DNA of 64,000 bases from contig JAEINR010000006.1 of assembly GCA_016342325.1 (NCBI GenBank), positions 62,001-126,000 on the forward strand, given 5' to 3'. The notes below the pieces were generated by a model that was given only the letters and a program-made list of their open reading frames with translations, searched no databases and was not told the origin of the DNA. Position numbers and translations under genes: made by a program. Origin of the DNA: Desulfobacterium sp. Its GTDB lineage: Bacteria; Desulfobacterota; Desulfobacteria; Desulfobacterales; Desulfobacteraceae. Below, piece after piece: positions 45,116 to 54,024 of this stretch (positions are counted from its first letter, which is position 1; each line of letters starts with the position of its first letter).

Positions 45116-46684
45116 ATGCAGAGAGAACATTTAGTCAATCAATTGAAGCGTCATTCAGAGAAAATATGGGATATCATTGTTATTGGGGGAGGTGCAACAG
45201 GGCTTGGCGTTGCCGTGGATGCCGCTTCCAGGGGGTATTCGACCGTTCTGCTGGAACAATCCGATTTTGCCAAAGGGACATCCAGCAGGAGTACGAAACT
45301 GGTCCATGGCGGGGTGAGATATTTGGCCCAGGGGGATATCTCACTGGTGCTGGAAGCATTGCATGAACGGGGGTTGTTACGCCAGAACGCACCCCACCTG
45401 GTTGAAAATCAAGCCTTTATCATCCCGAGTTATGATTGGTGGCAAGGCCCGTTTTATAATGTCGGGATGAAAGTGTATGACATGATGGCCGGTAAACTCG
45501 GGCTGGGTCCATCGGAAAAAATTTCCAAGGAAAAGACCCTGGCAGCCATTCCCAACTTGAGTGAGAAACAACTCAATGGCGGGGTGATGTATTATGATGG
45601 ACAGTTTGATGACGCCCGCCTGGCCGTCAACCTGGCGCAAACCGCCGTGGAGAATGACGGTATTGTTCTAAATTATATGAAAGTGACGGGTTTACTCAAA
45701 GATGAACAGGAACTGATATGCGGGGTCCATGTAACGGATGAAGAAACCCAAGACCGGTATACCCTTAAATCCCGTGTTGTCATCAATGCCACGGGTGTGT
45801 TCGTTGATGATATCCTGCACATGAATGATTCTGGGGCCCCAAAAATAGTCCGGCCCAGTCAAGGGGTTCATATTGTCCTGGACAAGTCTTTTCTGCAAAG
45901 TAAAACAGCGATTATGATTCCTAAAACCTCGGATCAGCGCGTCCTGTTTGCGGTTCCCTGGCATGGCAAAGTGGTTGTGGGTACCACGGATACGCCCCTT
46001 GAGGAAACCGCCTTGGAACCCCGGGCCCTGGAATCGGAAATCGAGTTTATTTTATCCACCGCAGCACAATATCTGGAAAAGATTCCCCAGAGAAAAGATG
46101 TTTTAAGTGTTTTTGCCGGTCTGCGGCCCCTTGCAGCGATGCAGGGGGATGAGAAAAAAACAAAAGAGATCTCCCGCAACCATAAACTGATCGTTTCCCT
46201 GTCCGGTCTTATAACGATCACCGGGGGCAAGTGGACCACCTATCGTAAAATGGCGGAGGATACGGTCAACAAGGCGATGCTTGTGGGCGGATTACCTGAA
46301 AAGGACTGCGTCACCGGAAACATGCCGATCCACGGGTATGTCAAGAATACCCGTTTTGACACACCCGGGTATTACTATGGTGCGGATCGGGCGTACATCA
46401 TGGACCTTATTTATGAGGACAGTTCTTTGGGTGACAGATTACACCCGGATTACGAATTTACAAAGGCCCAGGTTGTCTGGGCCGTTAAAAACGAAATGGC
46501 CCGCACCATTGAAGACTTTCTATCGCGCAGGGTCAGGGCGCTTTTGCTGGATGCCCGTGCCAGCATGAAAATGGCGCCGGCGGTGGCGACCTTAATGGCC
46601 CGGGAGCTGGGGCGTGATCAGGATTGGGTGAACGCTCAAATCAAACAGTATCTTGAACTGGCCGGGGGATATATCCTGGATTAG
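45116..46684 (+). CDS. FAD-dependent glycerol-3-phosphate dehydrogenase (GlpA/GlpD-type)
   Basis: 522 residues. N-terminal dinucleotide fold IIVIGGGATGLGVAVDAASRGYSTVLLE, the family segment DFAKGTSSRSTKLVHGGVRYLAQGD, and catalytic-region motifs VINATGVFVDDI, VGTTDTPL and SGLITITGGKWTTYRKMAEDTV. The C-terminal DAO_C domain (about 390-510) is present. It oxidises glycerol-3-phosphate to dihydroxyacetone phosphate, passing electrons to quinone or a partner. There is no glpB, glpC, glpF or glpK beside it, so it looks like the single-polypeptide GlpD kind. Confidence 0.94.
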   Translation: MQREHLVNQLKRHSEKIWDIIVIGGGATGLGVAVDAASRGYSTVLLEQSDFAKGTSSRSTKLVHGGVRYLAQGDISLVLEALHERGLLRQNAPHLVENQAFIIPSYDWWQGPFYNVGMKVYDMMAGKLGLGPSEKISKEKTLAAIPNLSEKQLNGGVMYYDGQFDDARLAVNLAQTAVENDGIVLNYMKVTGLLKDEQELICGVHVTDEETQDRYTLKSRVVINATGVFVDDILHMNDSGAPKIVRPSQGVHIVLDKSFLQSKTAIMIPKTSDQRVLFAVPWHGKVVVGTTDTPLEETALEPRALESEIEFILSTAAQYLEKIPQRKDVLSVFAGLRPLAAMQGDEKKTKEISRNHKLIVSLSGLITITGGKWTTYRKMAEDTVNKAMLVGGLPEKDCVTGNMPIHGYVKNTRFDTPGYYYGADRAYIMDLIYEDSSLGDRLHPDYEFTKAQVVWAVKNEMARTIEDFLSRRVRALLLDARASMKMAPAVATLMARELGRDQDWVNAQIKQYLELAGGYILD

Positions 46685-46889
46685 GCTTTTCCCGAAGAGA
46701 AGCCATACGGACACCCATGCAAAATGGAAATCAGCCAAGAAAACAGATTGACACCGTCCTTGGTTTGTGGGTATCGTAATTATTGAAAATCAAGACATCG
46801 CCGAACACCATTATTTTAAAGACTCTATCAAGAATTTTTTTAAAAAATGCCATCCCATGGTGGCCATTTTAAAGGACGGGGCCTTGTAA

Positions 46890-47414
46890 ATGAAAAAATA
46901 TCTTAAAGGCGTTCTACTTGTATTGGCCGGTTTTGTAATTGCTTTTCCCGTTTTCCTCATGACCAATTTTGCCATGCTCCAGACCTCCACACCTGAGTTT
47001 TGCTCCAGCTGCCACGAAATTGAGCCGGCCTATCGTGAGTGGAAAACATCCAGCCATGCATACAACAAACGGGGGGTTGTGGCCGTGTGCATGGATTGTC
47101 ATCTGCCGCCGCCTGAAAAAACCATCCAGTTTCTCTACGGCAAAACCGTCCATGGGTTAAAGGATGTGGTGGGGCATTTTCTGGGTGGGGAATACGACCG
47201 TCTTGAGACCCGACGGACGGCCACCCTGGGCATGGATAACGACAATTGCCTGGGCTGTCACCAGAATCTTCTCTATATCTCCACCCGGAGGGGCAGCATG
47301 CTGGCCCACCGGACGGTGCTCTATCCGCGGCCCGGATATGAGAAACAGTGTACGGAATGCCACGAAAACCTGGTGCACAACCCTGCACCCCTGTATCAGT
47401 TCGCAACCTATTAA
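46890..47414 (+). CDS. Tetraheme NapC/NrfH-type membrane cytochrome c
   Basis: 174 residues. An N-terminal uncleaved TM anchor (about 5-27) precedes four CxxCH haem sites: CSSCH, CMDCH, CLGCH and CTECH. This is the architecture of NrfH/HaoC quinol dehydrogenases, which pass electrons from the menaquinone pool to a periplasmic multiheme enzyme. The octaheme protein starts 50 bases downstream, so an NrfH-HAO type electron-transfer complex is likely. The translation start follows ggacggggccttgta, a weak site. Confidence 0.93.
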   Translation: MKKYLKGVLLVLAGFVIAFPVFLMTNFAMLQTSTPEFCSSCHEIEPAYREWKTSSHAYNKRGVVAVCMDCHLPPPEKTIQFLYGKTVHGLKDVVGHFLGGEYDRLETRRTATLGMDNDNCLGCHQNLLYISTRRGSMLAHRTVLYPRPGYEKQCTECHENLVHNPAPLYQFATY

Positions 47415-47463
47415 AGTAAACCCATTGAAAAATATAATCATGCAAAAAAAAGGGGCAAAAACC

Positions 47464-48873
47464 ATGAAAAGAATTTTGATGTTTGCATTTTTGGGTTGCG
47501 CCATAATGACGCTGTCAATGTTATGGCCTAGGGCGGGGGAAGCGGTTGCTGAAGACCTACTGAAAGCAAAAGAATTCAGGATCGAAAGAAGCATGCCCAA
47601 GGAGGCGATGGCCTGTATCCAGTGTCACAAGCAGGAAAATCCCGGGCTTTTTGCGGATTGGGCCCACAGCCGTCACGCCAACGCCAACATCACCTGTTAC
47701 GACTGCCACAAGGCCGACGAGCGGGATCCGGATGTGAGCCAGGACCATTTCAAGCAGTATGAACGCTCGGACAGGGGAGTCTACGGAACCAAAGAATACC
47801 GGGTTCCTGTGGCAGCTGCCGTGACGCCCAAGGACTGCTCCCGCTGCCATCCGGATGAGGCAAAACAGTACAGCCTCAGCAAGCACGCCAACACCCTGGA
47901 ATTGATCTGGAAGATCGATCCCTGGCTGAACTCGGGCATGAACAGTGAAATTGAAAGAAATTCCGGCTGCTACTACTGCCACGGCACCATTCTGGAAATG
48001 AAGGACGGTAACCTGGATCCAAACACATGGCCCAATACCGGGGTCGGACGGGTTAACCTGGACGGCAGCAAGGGCAGCTGCACCAGTTGCCATACCCGGC
48101 ATCGTTTTTCCGTTATGGAAGCCAGGAAACCGGAAGCCTGCGGCCAGTGCCACCTGGGACCGGACCATCCCCAGATCGAGATCTATACCGAGTCCAAGCA
48201 CGGTGATATCTACAACACTTTTGGGGACGAGTTTAATTTCAACGCCGCTGCAGGCACCTGGACACCGGGTGTGGACTACCGCGCCCCCACCTGCGCTGCA
48301 TGCCATATGTCCGGATCGGGAACGGTCATGACCACCCACGATACCACTGAACGGATCTCCTGGGAGACCCAGGCGCCGCTTACCGTGCGGCCGTCGGAAT
48401 TTGCAGCATTCCCTGCCAATAATAATTGGGAAGTGGAGCGGGACAAGATGAAGGTCGTGTGTACCCAATGCCATGGTAACAAATGGGTGAACGATCACTA
48501 TACCAAGTTGGACAAGGTGGTCGAGGAGTATAACGAAGTTTACTACAAACCGGCAAAGAAAATGCTTGATACCCTTTACGAAAAAGGTCTTATCACCAAG
48601 GAGCGATATTTTGACGAAGACCCGGAGTTGGAATTCTATGAACTCTGGCACTATCCGGGCCGTCGGGCACGGATGGGAACGGCCATGATGGCACCGGATT
48701 ATGCATGGTGGCACGGGTTCTATGACTGTAAGATTGTGTTCAACAAATTCATGGAAGAGGGCCACGATATGATCAAGCACAACAAAAAAGCGTACAAGCA
48801 CACGGAATATCCCAATGCAACCGGGGCCAGGAAACAACGCCCCATGCCCATGGCAATGCCTGCGTCCAAGTAA
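47464..48873 (+). CDS. Octaheme HAO-like cytochrome c (epsilon-HAO/HaoA type)
   Basis: 469 residues with a signal peptide (about 1-28, GEAVA-ED). Eight CxxCH haem sites in order: CIQCH, CYDCH, CSRCH, CYYCH, CTSCH, CGQCH, CAACH, CTQCH. The spacing and the late LWHYPGRRARMGTAMMAPDYAWWHGFYDC block match the hydroxylamine oxidoreductase family. Pairing with a NapC/NrfH-type gene is typical of the epsilon-HAO group, thought to reduce nitrite or hydroxylamine to ammonium rather than oxidise hydroxylamine. I could not place the cross-linking Tyr that true HAO uses. The ATG at 47464 was chosen because it gives the signal peptide; longer frames upstream overlap the previous gene. Confidence 0.92.
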   Translation: MKRILMFAFLGCAIMTLSMLWPRAGEAVAEDLLKAKEFRIERSMPKEAMACIQCHKQENPGLFADWAHSRHANANITCYDCHKADERDPDVSQDHFKQYERSDRGVYGTKEYRVPVAAAVTPKDCSRCHPDEAKQYSLSKHANTLELIWKIDPWLNSGMNSEIERNSGCYYCHGTILEMKDGNLDPNTWPNTGVGRVNLDGSKGSCTSCHTRHRFSVMEARKPEACGQCHLGPDHPQIEIYTESKHGDIYNTFGDEFNFNAAAGTWTPGVDYRAPTCAACHMSGSGTVMTTHDTTERISWETQAPLTVRPSEFAAFPANNNWEVERDKMKVVCTQCHGNKWVNDHYTKLDKVVEEYNEVYYKPAKKMLDTLYEKGLITKERYFDEDPELEFYELWHYPGRRARMGTAMMAPDYAWWHGFYDCKIVFNKFMEEGHDMIKHNKKAYKHTEYPNATGARKQRPMPMAMPASK

Positions 48874-48895
48874 TTCAAACGACGTATCCATAAGT

Positions 48896-48934
48896 AAAAA
48901 AATCCCGTCCACCTGTGTGGGCGGGATTTTTTTT
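48896..48934 (+). terminator. Rho-independent terminator of the NrfH-like/octaheme operon
   Basis: An 11-pair stem (atcccgtccac with gtgggcgggat, one G-T) around ctgt, flanked by an A run and followed by eight T. The symmetry lets it work on both strands. Confidence 0.92.
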
Positions 48935-49169
48935 ATCTGTTCTCAGCCAAACCCTCTTTGAATCCATAGGAATTATCCGGTTTTCTGTTTATCAGGCAGA
49001 ATGGAGGATTCTACAGTTGGAAAACAGAGGGACATGGTTCAAAAATAGGTTGTCAAACCCTGTCATATTTGTTACTGGATGCAAGGCGTTTTTAGCAGCG
49101 CACACAAAGCCGCACCCACTGATAAACAACGTTCGGCAACAGTAAATAAAAATATGGGATCGTTATTAA

Positions 49170-49797
49170 ATGAAAACAATTCATGCCCAATCTGTCAATA
49201 TTCCGATTGCTCAATCGTCTGCAGTTTCGACAATCAATGGCACGCTTTATGGTTCAGGCCAAAAGGCAATTGTTCTCTCCAACATGGATACCAATGATCA
49301 AAGTGAATGGGACCCCGTCATTAACAATTTGGTTTCAGACGGATATATGATTCTGACATATGACTATTATCTCCATCTGGAAGATCAATATAGCACTCTT
49401 GAAGATGCGGTTTCATTTGTCAGGAATAGGGGTGCCAGGGAAATCATCCTTATTGGTGCGAGCAGAGGGGGGGGTCGCATCCTTAAAAGTCGCTACCAGA
49501 TATAGCGATAACAGGTGTATCGTCGGTGTGGTCGCCCTTTCTGCTCCCATCGAATATGAAGGAACTACCTTTTATAGCAATGACGAATTGCGCAGTATAA
49601 AAATACCCAAACTGATAATCAATTCCGAATTTGATGGTGGGGCAAATGATACCCGTAAAATGTCTGAAATCTTAAGCAACCCCAAAGAAGTATTGTTCTA
49701 TGCAGGAGATGCCCATGGCACAGAACTCTTTAGTAATGAAGGAGAAGCCTTCGTTACTAAGCTTAAGCATTTCATTGCGTCTGTGTTTGAAAATTGA
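49170..49797 (+). pseudogene. Alpha/beta-hydrolase-like gene interrupted by a frameshift in a G8 tract
   Basis: Two overlapping frames (49170-49505 and an upstream-truncated 49360-49797) together give one ~208-residue protein if one G is removed from the eight-G run at 49467-49474. The join then reads LIGASRGGVASLKVATRYSDN, the nucleophile elbow of an alpha/beta hydrolase, and the rest has VALSAPIEYEG, DELRSIKIPKLIINSEFDGGAND (acid) and GDAHGTELF (His). As given, the first frame stops soon after the elbow. It could be a real mutation, slipped-strand phase variation, or a sequencing error. It starts an AT-richer gene trio with the FrnE-like and Tam genes. Confidence 0.75.
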
Positions 49798-49809
49798 AAG
49801 GAAACAGTT

Positions 49810-50436
49810 ATGCCTAACCGTTTTGAATTTGAAATCTATTCGGATTTTAATTGCACTTGGTGCTATTTTGATAAAGGATCAATAAAAAGGCTGAGAAATG
49901 AATATGACATTCGTGTTGTTTGGCGTGCATTCCCTTTACATCCGGACATCCCCGAAGATGGCTTGTTGATTGAAGAGCTGTTTGGCAATAATTTTCCAGT
50001 GATGAACGACAAAATCCAACAATTGGAAAAAAAGGCTTCTGAGTTGGGCTTACCATTAGCAAGGCGGACTGCTATTTCAGATAGTCGGCTTTCACAGGAA
50101 CTTGGGAAATGGGCCGAAACCAAAGGCAAATCGGATGAATATCGGGATGCAATATATGAGGCGTATTTTGCCCATGGACTTAACATCGCAGATCCATCAG
50201 TGCTATTGGACGCCGTTGAGACTTCACAACTTTCCCGGGAAGAAGCCCAATCAGTTATTGAAACAAGGTTATTCAGCCAGGCTGTAGATGATGATTGGGA
50301 GAAATCGGAAGAATTGAAAATCATGGTTGCCCCGACCTATATTTTGAATCAAGATAAGTTGATAGGGTCACAACCCTATGGAAAGTTGGAGGAATTGATG
50401 TTGTCTAATGGTGTTTCGAGAAAACTCGGGAGATAA
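49810..50436 (+). CDS. FrnE-like DsbA-family oxidoreductase
   Basis: 208 residues, no signal peptide. Thioredoxin-fold start FEIYSDFNCTWCYFDKGSI with redox motif C15-TW-C18, the DsbA-like helical insertion, and the cis-Pro region VAPTYILNQDKLIGSQPYGKLEELM. FrnE-type proteins act in cytoplasmic thiol or polyketide chemistry, often in oxidative stress. It begins 12 bases after the interrupted hydrolase gene, so the two were probably co-transcribed. Codon use is more AT-rich than in the surrounding genes. Confidence 0.88.
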   Translation: MPNRFEFEIYSDFNCTWCYFDKGSIKRLRNEYDIRVVWRAFPLHPDIPEDGLLIEELFGNNFPVMNDKIQQLEKKASELGLPLARRTAISDSRLSQELGKWAETKGKSDEYRDAIYEAYFAHGLNIADPSVLLDAVETSQLSREEAQSVIETRLFSQAVDDDWEKSEELKIMVAPTYILNQDKLIGSQPYGKLEELMLSNGVSRKLGR

Positions 50437-50516
50437 TAAGGCATTTTATCGTTAATTGCTTTGATCACAGTCATCACTTATACCGGCGTTATATAGTAAT
50501 CATCAAGGAGAATAAA

Positions 50517-51299
50517 ATGTCCGATTGGCAACCTGATCTATACATGCAGTTTAAATCAGAGAGAACCCAACCTTCAATTGATTTGGTCGCTAAAATTGAT
50601 CAAGTTGCACCAAAAACCATCATTGATATGGGTTGTGGCCCGGGAAACAGTACACGGATTTTAGCAAACAGGTGGCCGGAATCTAAAATCATCGGCATAG
50701 ACAGCTCAGCCGCAATGATCGAAAAGGCAAAACAGGAGTATCCAAACCAAGAGTGGCAAATGGCAAATGCTTCAACCTATGAATCCGCAATGAAATTTGA
50801 TGTTGTTTTTTCGAATGCCGTCATACAATGGATCCCAAATCATGAACACTTGTTCACTAAATTCCATGCCCTGCTCTCTAACGATGGTGTTGTTGCTGTT
50901 CAAATCCCGCAATTTTGGGATATGCCACTTGGGAAAATCATAGAAAATATTGCGACCGCCACCCGGTGGAAAGACCAAACAGGTGGCGTTTCAACTCTTT
51001 TTACAATTCATGACTATTCCTTCTATTATGACATCCTGTCTAATCTATTCAATTCAATAGAAATATGGGAGACCCATTATCTACATGTTTTGGAAAATCA
51101 TGTGTCTGTTTTGGAGATGATTAGAAGTACTGGATTAAAACCGTATCTTGAAAGGTTGACGGATGATTCCGCTCGGAGAGAATTTGAAGAAGCGGTGCTA
51201 AAAGAGATAAGAGAAGCGTATCCAATACAAAAGAATGGAAAGGTTCTTTTGCCATTTAATAGACTCTTTTTCACGGGACGCAAGTCGACTCCAGTGTAA
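50517..51299 (+). CDS. tam: Trans-aconitate 2-methyltransferase-like SAM methyltransferase
   Basis: 260 residues. SAM-binding motif I reads IDMGCGPGNSTRILANRWPESKIIGIDSS, followed by FDVVFSNAVIQWIPNHEHLFTKFHALLSNDGVVAVQIPQFWDMPLGKII and the C-terminal PYLERL...LPFNRLFFTGRK, which match Tam over its whole length. The enzyme methylates trans-aconitate to relieve aconitase inhibition. The gene has a tcaaggagaataaa site and shares the AT-rich character of the two preceding genes, suggesting joint acquisition. Confidence 0.88.
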   Translation: MSDWQPDLYMQFKSERTQPSIDLVAKIDQVAPKTIIDMGCGPGNSTRILANRWPESKIIGIDSSAAMIEKAKQEYPNQEWQMANASTYESAMKFDVVFSNAVIQWIPNHEHLFTKFHALLSNDGVVAVQIPQFWDMPLGKIIENIATATRWKDQTGGVSTLFTIHDYSFYYDILSNLFNSIEIWETHYLHVLENHVSVLEMIRSTGLKPYLERLTDDSARREFEEAVLKEIREAYPIQKNGKVLLPFNRLFFTGRKSTPV

Positions 51300-51377
51300 T
51301 GCAAACAATGAACCCACTAAAAACGGCCAAGGGCCATTAGGAATTTACACCCATGTGCCAATTTAGTATGGTGGTTG

Positions 51378-51461
51378 TTTTAGCTGCTTAGCTCTGATTC
51401 TCGTGTCCTTTTGGCAAGGGAATCAGAAAAACGCTTTGGTTCTGGCTTGTCCAGGTTAGGG
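51378..51461 (+). repeat. Dispersed intergenic repeat, copy D
   Basis: Best-preserved hairpin: CTGATTC (51394-51400) pairs perfectly with GAATCAG (51420-51426). The start reads TTTTAGCTGCTTAGCT and the end TGGTTCTGGCTTGTCCAGG, with CTGG-CTTGT-CCAG forming the second stem. It lies between tam and the helicase gene, both on the plus strand. Confidence 0.85.
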
Positions 51462-51499
51462 GACTGTTAATACTTGTTTGGAAATTGGGAAAAAGAGAT

Positions 51500-53983
51500 A
51501 TGGCTTCACCACCTTTAAAAAACCATGAACTTGAGCTGGCCAGGGAATTTGTTCAATACACGGACAGCCATATTTTTTTAACAGGAAAAGCCGGCACCGG
51601 TAAGACCACCTTTCTGCATAACCTGAAAGGGAATACGGCAAAACGGATGATCATCACCGCCCCCACCGGGGTTGCGGCCATTAATGCGGGGGGGGTTACC
51701 CTTCATTCTTTTTTTCAGCTGCCCTTTGGCCCGTTCATACCCGGCAGCGAGGCGTCTGAAAAGAACCGTCAGCGGTTGTTCCGGTTCAGCAAGGAAAAAA
51801 TACGGATCATCAAGAGCCTTGATCTCCTGGTGATCGACGAGATCAGCATGGTGCGGGCCGATCTGTTGGATTCAGTGGATGCGGTTTTGCGGCGGCACCG
51901 GCGCAATGATAAGCCGTTTGGCGGGGTTCAGTTGCTGTTGATCGGGGATCTGCACCAGCTGTCTCCCGTGGCAAAGCAGGATGAATGGCAGCTGTTGCAG
52001 GAACATTATGAGTCGGTTTATTTCTTCAGCAGCCATGCCCTTGCCCGGACAGAACTGTTTACCATTGAATTGAACCATATTTACCGTCAGTCCGACGTCC
52101 GGTTCATCGAGCTGCTGAACCGGGTCCGGGATAACCGGCTGGATTCCGTTTCCATTGGGGAACTGAACCAGCGGTATATTGAAAATTATACGCCTGAAGA
52201 GGACCAGGGCTATATTACCCTGACCACCCACAACAACAGTGCCGACCGCATTAATCTCACCCGGCTTGGGGATTTGGCGGGAAAAGAGTATGGGTTTAGT
52301 GCTGAGATTTCCGGAGATTTTCCCGAAAAGACCTATCCGACCCCGGGTATCCTCATGTTTAAGCTGGGTGCCCAGGTGATGTTTCTTCGCAATGACGCCT
52401 CGGGCGAAAAACGGTATTACAACGGTAAAATAGGCAAAATAACCACCATTTCCAGCAAGCAGATCCGCATTACCTGCCCGGGAGAAACGGAAGAGATTGT
52501 GGTGGACCCCGTGGACTGGGAAAACATCAAATATACGGTGAACGAAGAAACCAAGGAGATTCAAGAGGATATCATCGGCAAGTTCAGGCAATTCCCTTTA
52601 AAGCTTGCCTGGGCCATCACCATCCATAAAAGCCAGGGCCTGACCTTTGAAAAGGCCGTGATCGATGCCGAGGCCGCCTTTGCCCATGGCCAGACCTATG
52701 TGGCGTTGAGCCGTTGTAAAACCCTGGAGGGCATCGTGCTCCGCTCTCCCATCCCCTCCCATGGCATTGACACGGATGAGTCGGTCCTGTGCTTTGATGA
52801 AAGGGTCCGGGAAAACCCGCCCTCTGAAACCCGCCTTGAGAGCGCCAAAGTATCCTACCAGCAGCAATTGCTGCTGGCGTGTTTTGATTTTCAATTGCTG
52901 CACAACCGCCTTAACTACCTTGCCCGGCTGTTGCAGGGCAATCCCGGCCGGGTTCAGGTGTCGGGCATTGCTGATATTGGGCGGTTGCAGGAGATGGCCC
53001 GGGAAACCATTCTTCCGGTCAGTGAGAAATTCAAGCATCAGCTGACCACCCTGTTTGTGGAGACCACCCTGCCAGCATCCGATGACCATATTCTGGAGCG
53101 GATTGGCAAGGCATCCCCATGGTTTGAGGAGAAAATCGCTTCGATTTTTGATGATCTATTGCAGAAAATGCAGGTGGAGACGGACAATAAAGAGCTTGCT
53201 AAGAAGATTGGAAATGCCCTGAATAATCTCAAGCAGGAGATCCTTGTGAAGCGTGCCGGCATTGGATCCTGTGAAAACGGTTTTTCACCGGGCCGTTATT
53301 TGCGCGCCGTATCAGCGGCTGAGATCGACTTTGTCCCTGAAAAGGGGAAAAAGCCCCAATCCCCGGGGTACAGTGAATCAGATATTGAACATGGGGAGTT
53401 GTTCCAGTCCCTTAAGGCGTGGCGTTCCTCCACGGCCAAGGCACAAGGCGTTGCGCTTTATCAGGTCCTCCATCAACGGGTGTTGATCGAGATCGCCGTG
53501 GGGTTGCCCGACACTGTTGCGGCCCTGACGAAAATCAAGGGTGTTGGCAAGAAAACCCTTGAAAATTATGGTGACGATCTTTTGGAAATGGTTGTGGGCT
53601 ATCGCAAGCAACACGGGATTGAGCAAGTGAAATTGCCGGAACCCAAGGTGGGGGCCGGGGAAAAAACAGCCACCGGTTCAGACACCAAAACCGTCAGTTT
53701 TGATTTGTTCAGCAAGGGGTTGACCATCGACCGGATTGCCGAAGAAAGGGGGCTTGCGGCATCCACCATCCAGAGCCATCTCTGCTTTTTCATCGAGGAC
53801 GGTGCCCTGGAGATCAACCGGCTGCTCTCGCCTGAAAAACAGGAAGTCATTGGCGCGGCACTTGGGAAGACGCCCAGGCAATCCGTGAAAGCGGTGAAAA
53901 AAGAGCTGGGAGATGCCTTTTCCTATGGGGATATCAACCTGATGGTGGCCCACCTGAAGTGCAAGCGCCCGGCTGCCCAATAG
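51500..53983 (+). CDS. PIF1/RecD-like AAA helicase with HRDC and C-terminal HTH-like domains
   Basis: 827 residues from the ATG at 51500 (site ggaaaaagagat). Helicase motifs: Walker A LTGKAGTGKTT, motif Ia TAPTGVAAINAGGVTLHSFF, Walker B LLVIDEISMV, motif III LIGDLHQLSPV, and the C-terminal LAWAITIHKSQGLTFEKAVID...TYVALSRCKTLEGI. A long middle region follows, then an HRDC-type domain (about 630-700, LKAWRSSTAKAQGVALYQVLHQRVLIEIA) with a KIKGVGKKTLENYG helix-hairpin-helix, and an HTH-like end (TIDRIAEERGLAASTIQSHLCFFIEDGALE, as in RecQ wing regions). A role in G-quadruplex or stalled-fork processing is inferred from PIF1 relatives. It stands alone, followed by a strong hairpin. Confidence 0.9.
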   Translation: MASPPLKNHELELAREFVQYTDSHIFLTGKAGTGKTTFLHNLKGNTAKRMIITAPTGVAAINAGGVTLHSFFQLPFGPFIPGSEASEKNRQRLFRFSKEKIRIIKSLDLLVIDEISMVRADLLDSVDAVLRRHRRNDKPFGGVQLLLIGDLHQLSPVAKQDEWQLLQEHYESVYFFSSHALARTELFTIELNHIYRQSDVRFIELLNRVRDNRLDSVSIGELNQRYIENYTPEEDQGYITLTTHNNSADRINLTRLGDLAGKEYGFSAEISGDFPEKTYPTPGILMFKLGAQVMFLRNDASGEKRYYNGKIGKITTISSKQIRITCPGETEEIVVDPVDWENIKYTVNEETKEIQEDIIGKFRQFPLKLAWAITIHKSQGLTFEKAVIDAEAAFAHGQTYVALSRCKTLEGIVLRSPIPSHGIDTDESVLCFDERVRENPPSETRLESAKVSYQQQLLLACFDFQLLHNRLNYLARLLQGNPGRVQVSGIADIGRLQEMARETILPVSEKFKHQLTTLFVETTLPASDDHILERIGKASPWFEEKIASIFDDLLQKMQVETDNKELAKKIGNALNNLKQEILVKRAGIGSCENGFSPGRYLRAVSAAEIDFVPEKGKKPQSPGYSESDIEHGELFQSLKAWRSSTAKAQGVALYQVLHQRVLIEIAVGLPDTVAALTKIKGVGKKTLENYGDDLLEMVVGYRKQHGIEQVKLPEPKVGAGEKTATGSDTKTVSFDLFSKGLTIDRIAEERGLAASTIQSHLCFFIEDGALEINRLLSPEKQEVIGAALGKTPRQSVKAVKKELGDAFSYGDINLMVAHLKCKRPAAQ

Positions 53984-54013
53984 ATCCGGATTGATCCATG
54001 GACCAATCCGGAT
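53984..54013. terminator. Hairpin between the convergent helicase and hcp genes
   Basis: A perfect 10-bp inverted repeat, ATCCGGATTG (53984-53993) and CAATCCGGAT (54004-54013), whose loop can itself pair (TCC/GGA). No T run follows on either strand; it may terminate both converging transcripts or block antisense readthrough. Confidence 0.55.
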
Positions 54014-54024
54014 TCGTGATGGAA

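Noticed and set aside
49075-49145. Integron attC-like sequence and gene cassettes around 49-51 kb
   Set aside because: AACGTT-type cores are present, but no R''/L'' pair with GTTRRRY, no inter-cassette spacing and no integrase; the trio looks like a small operon.
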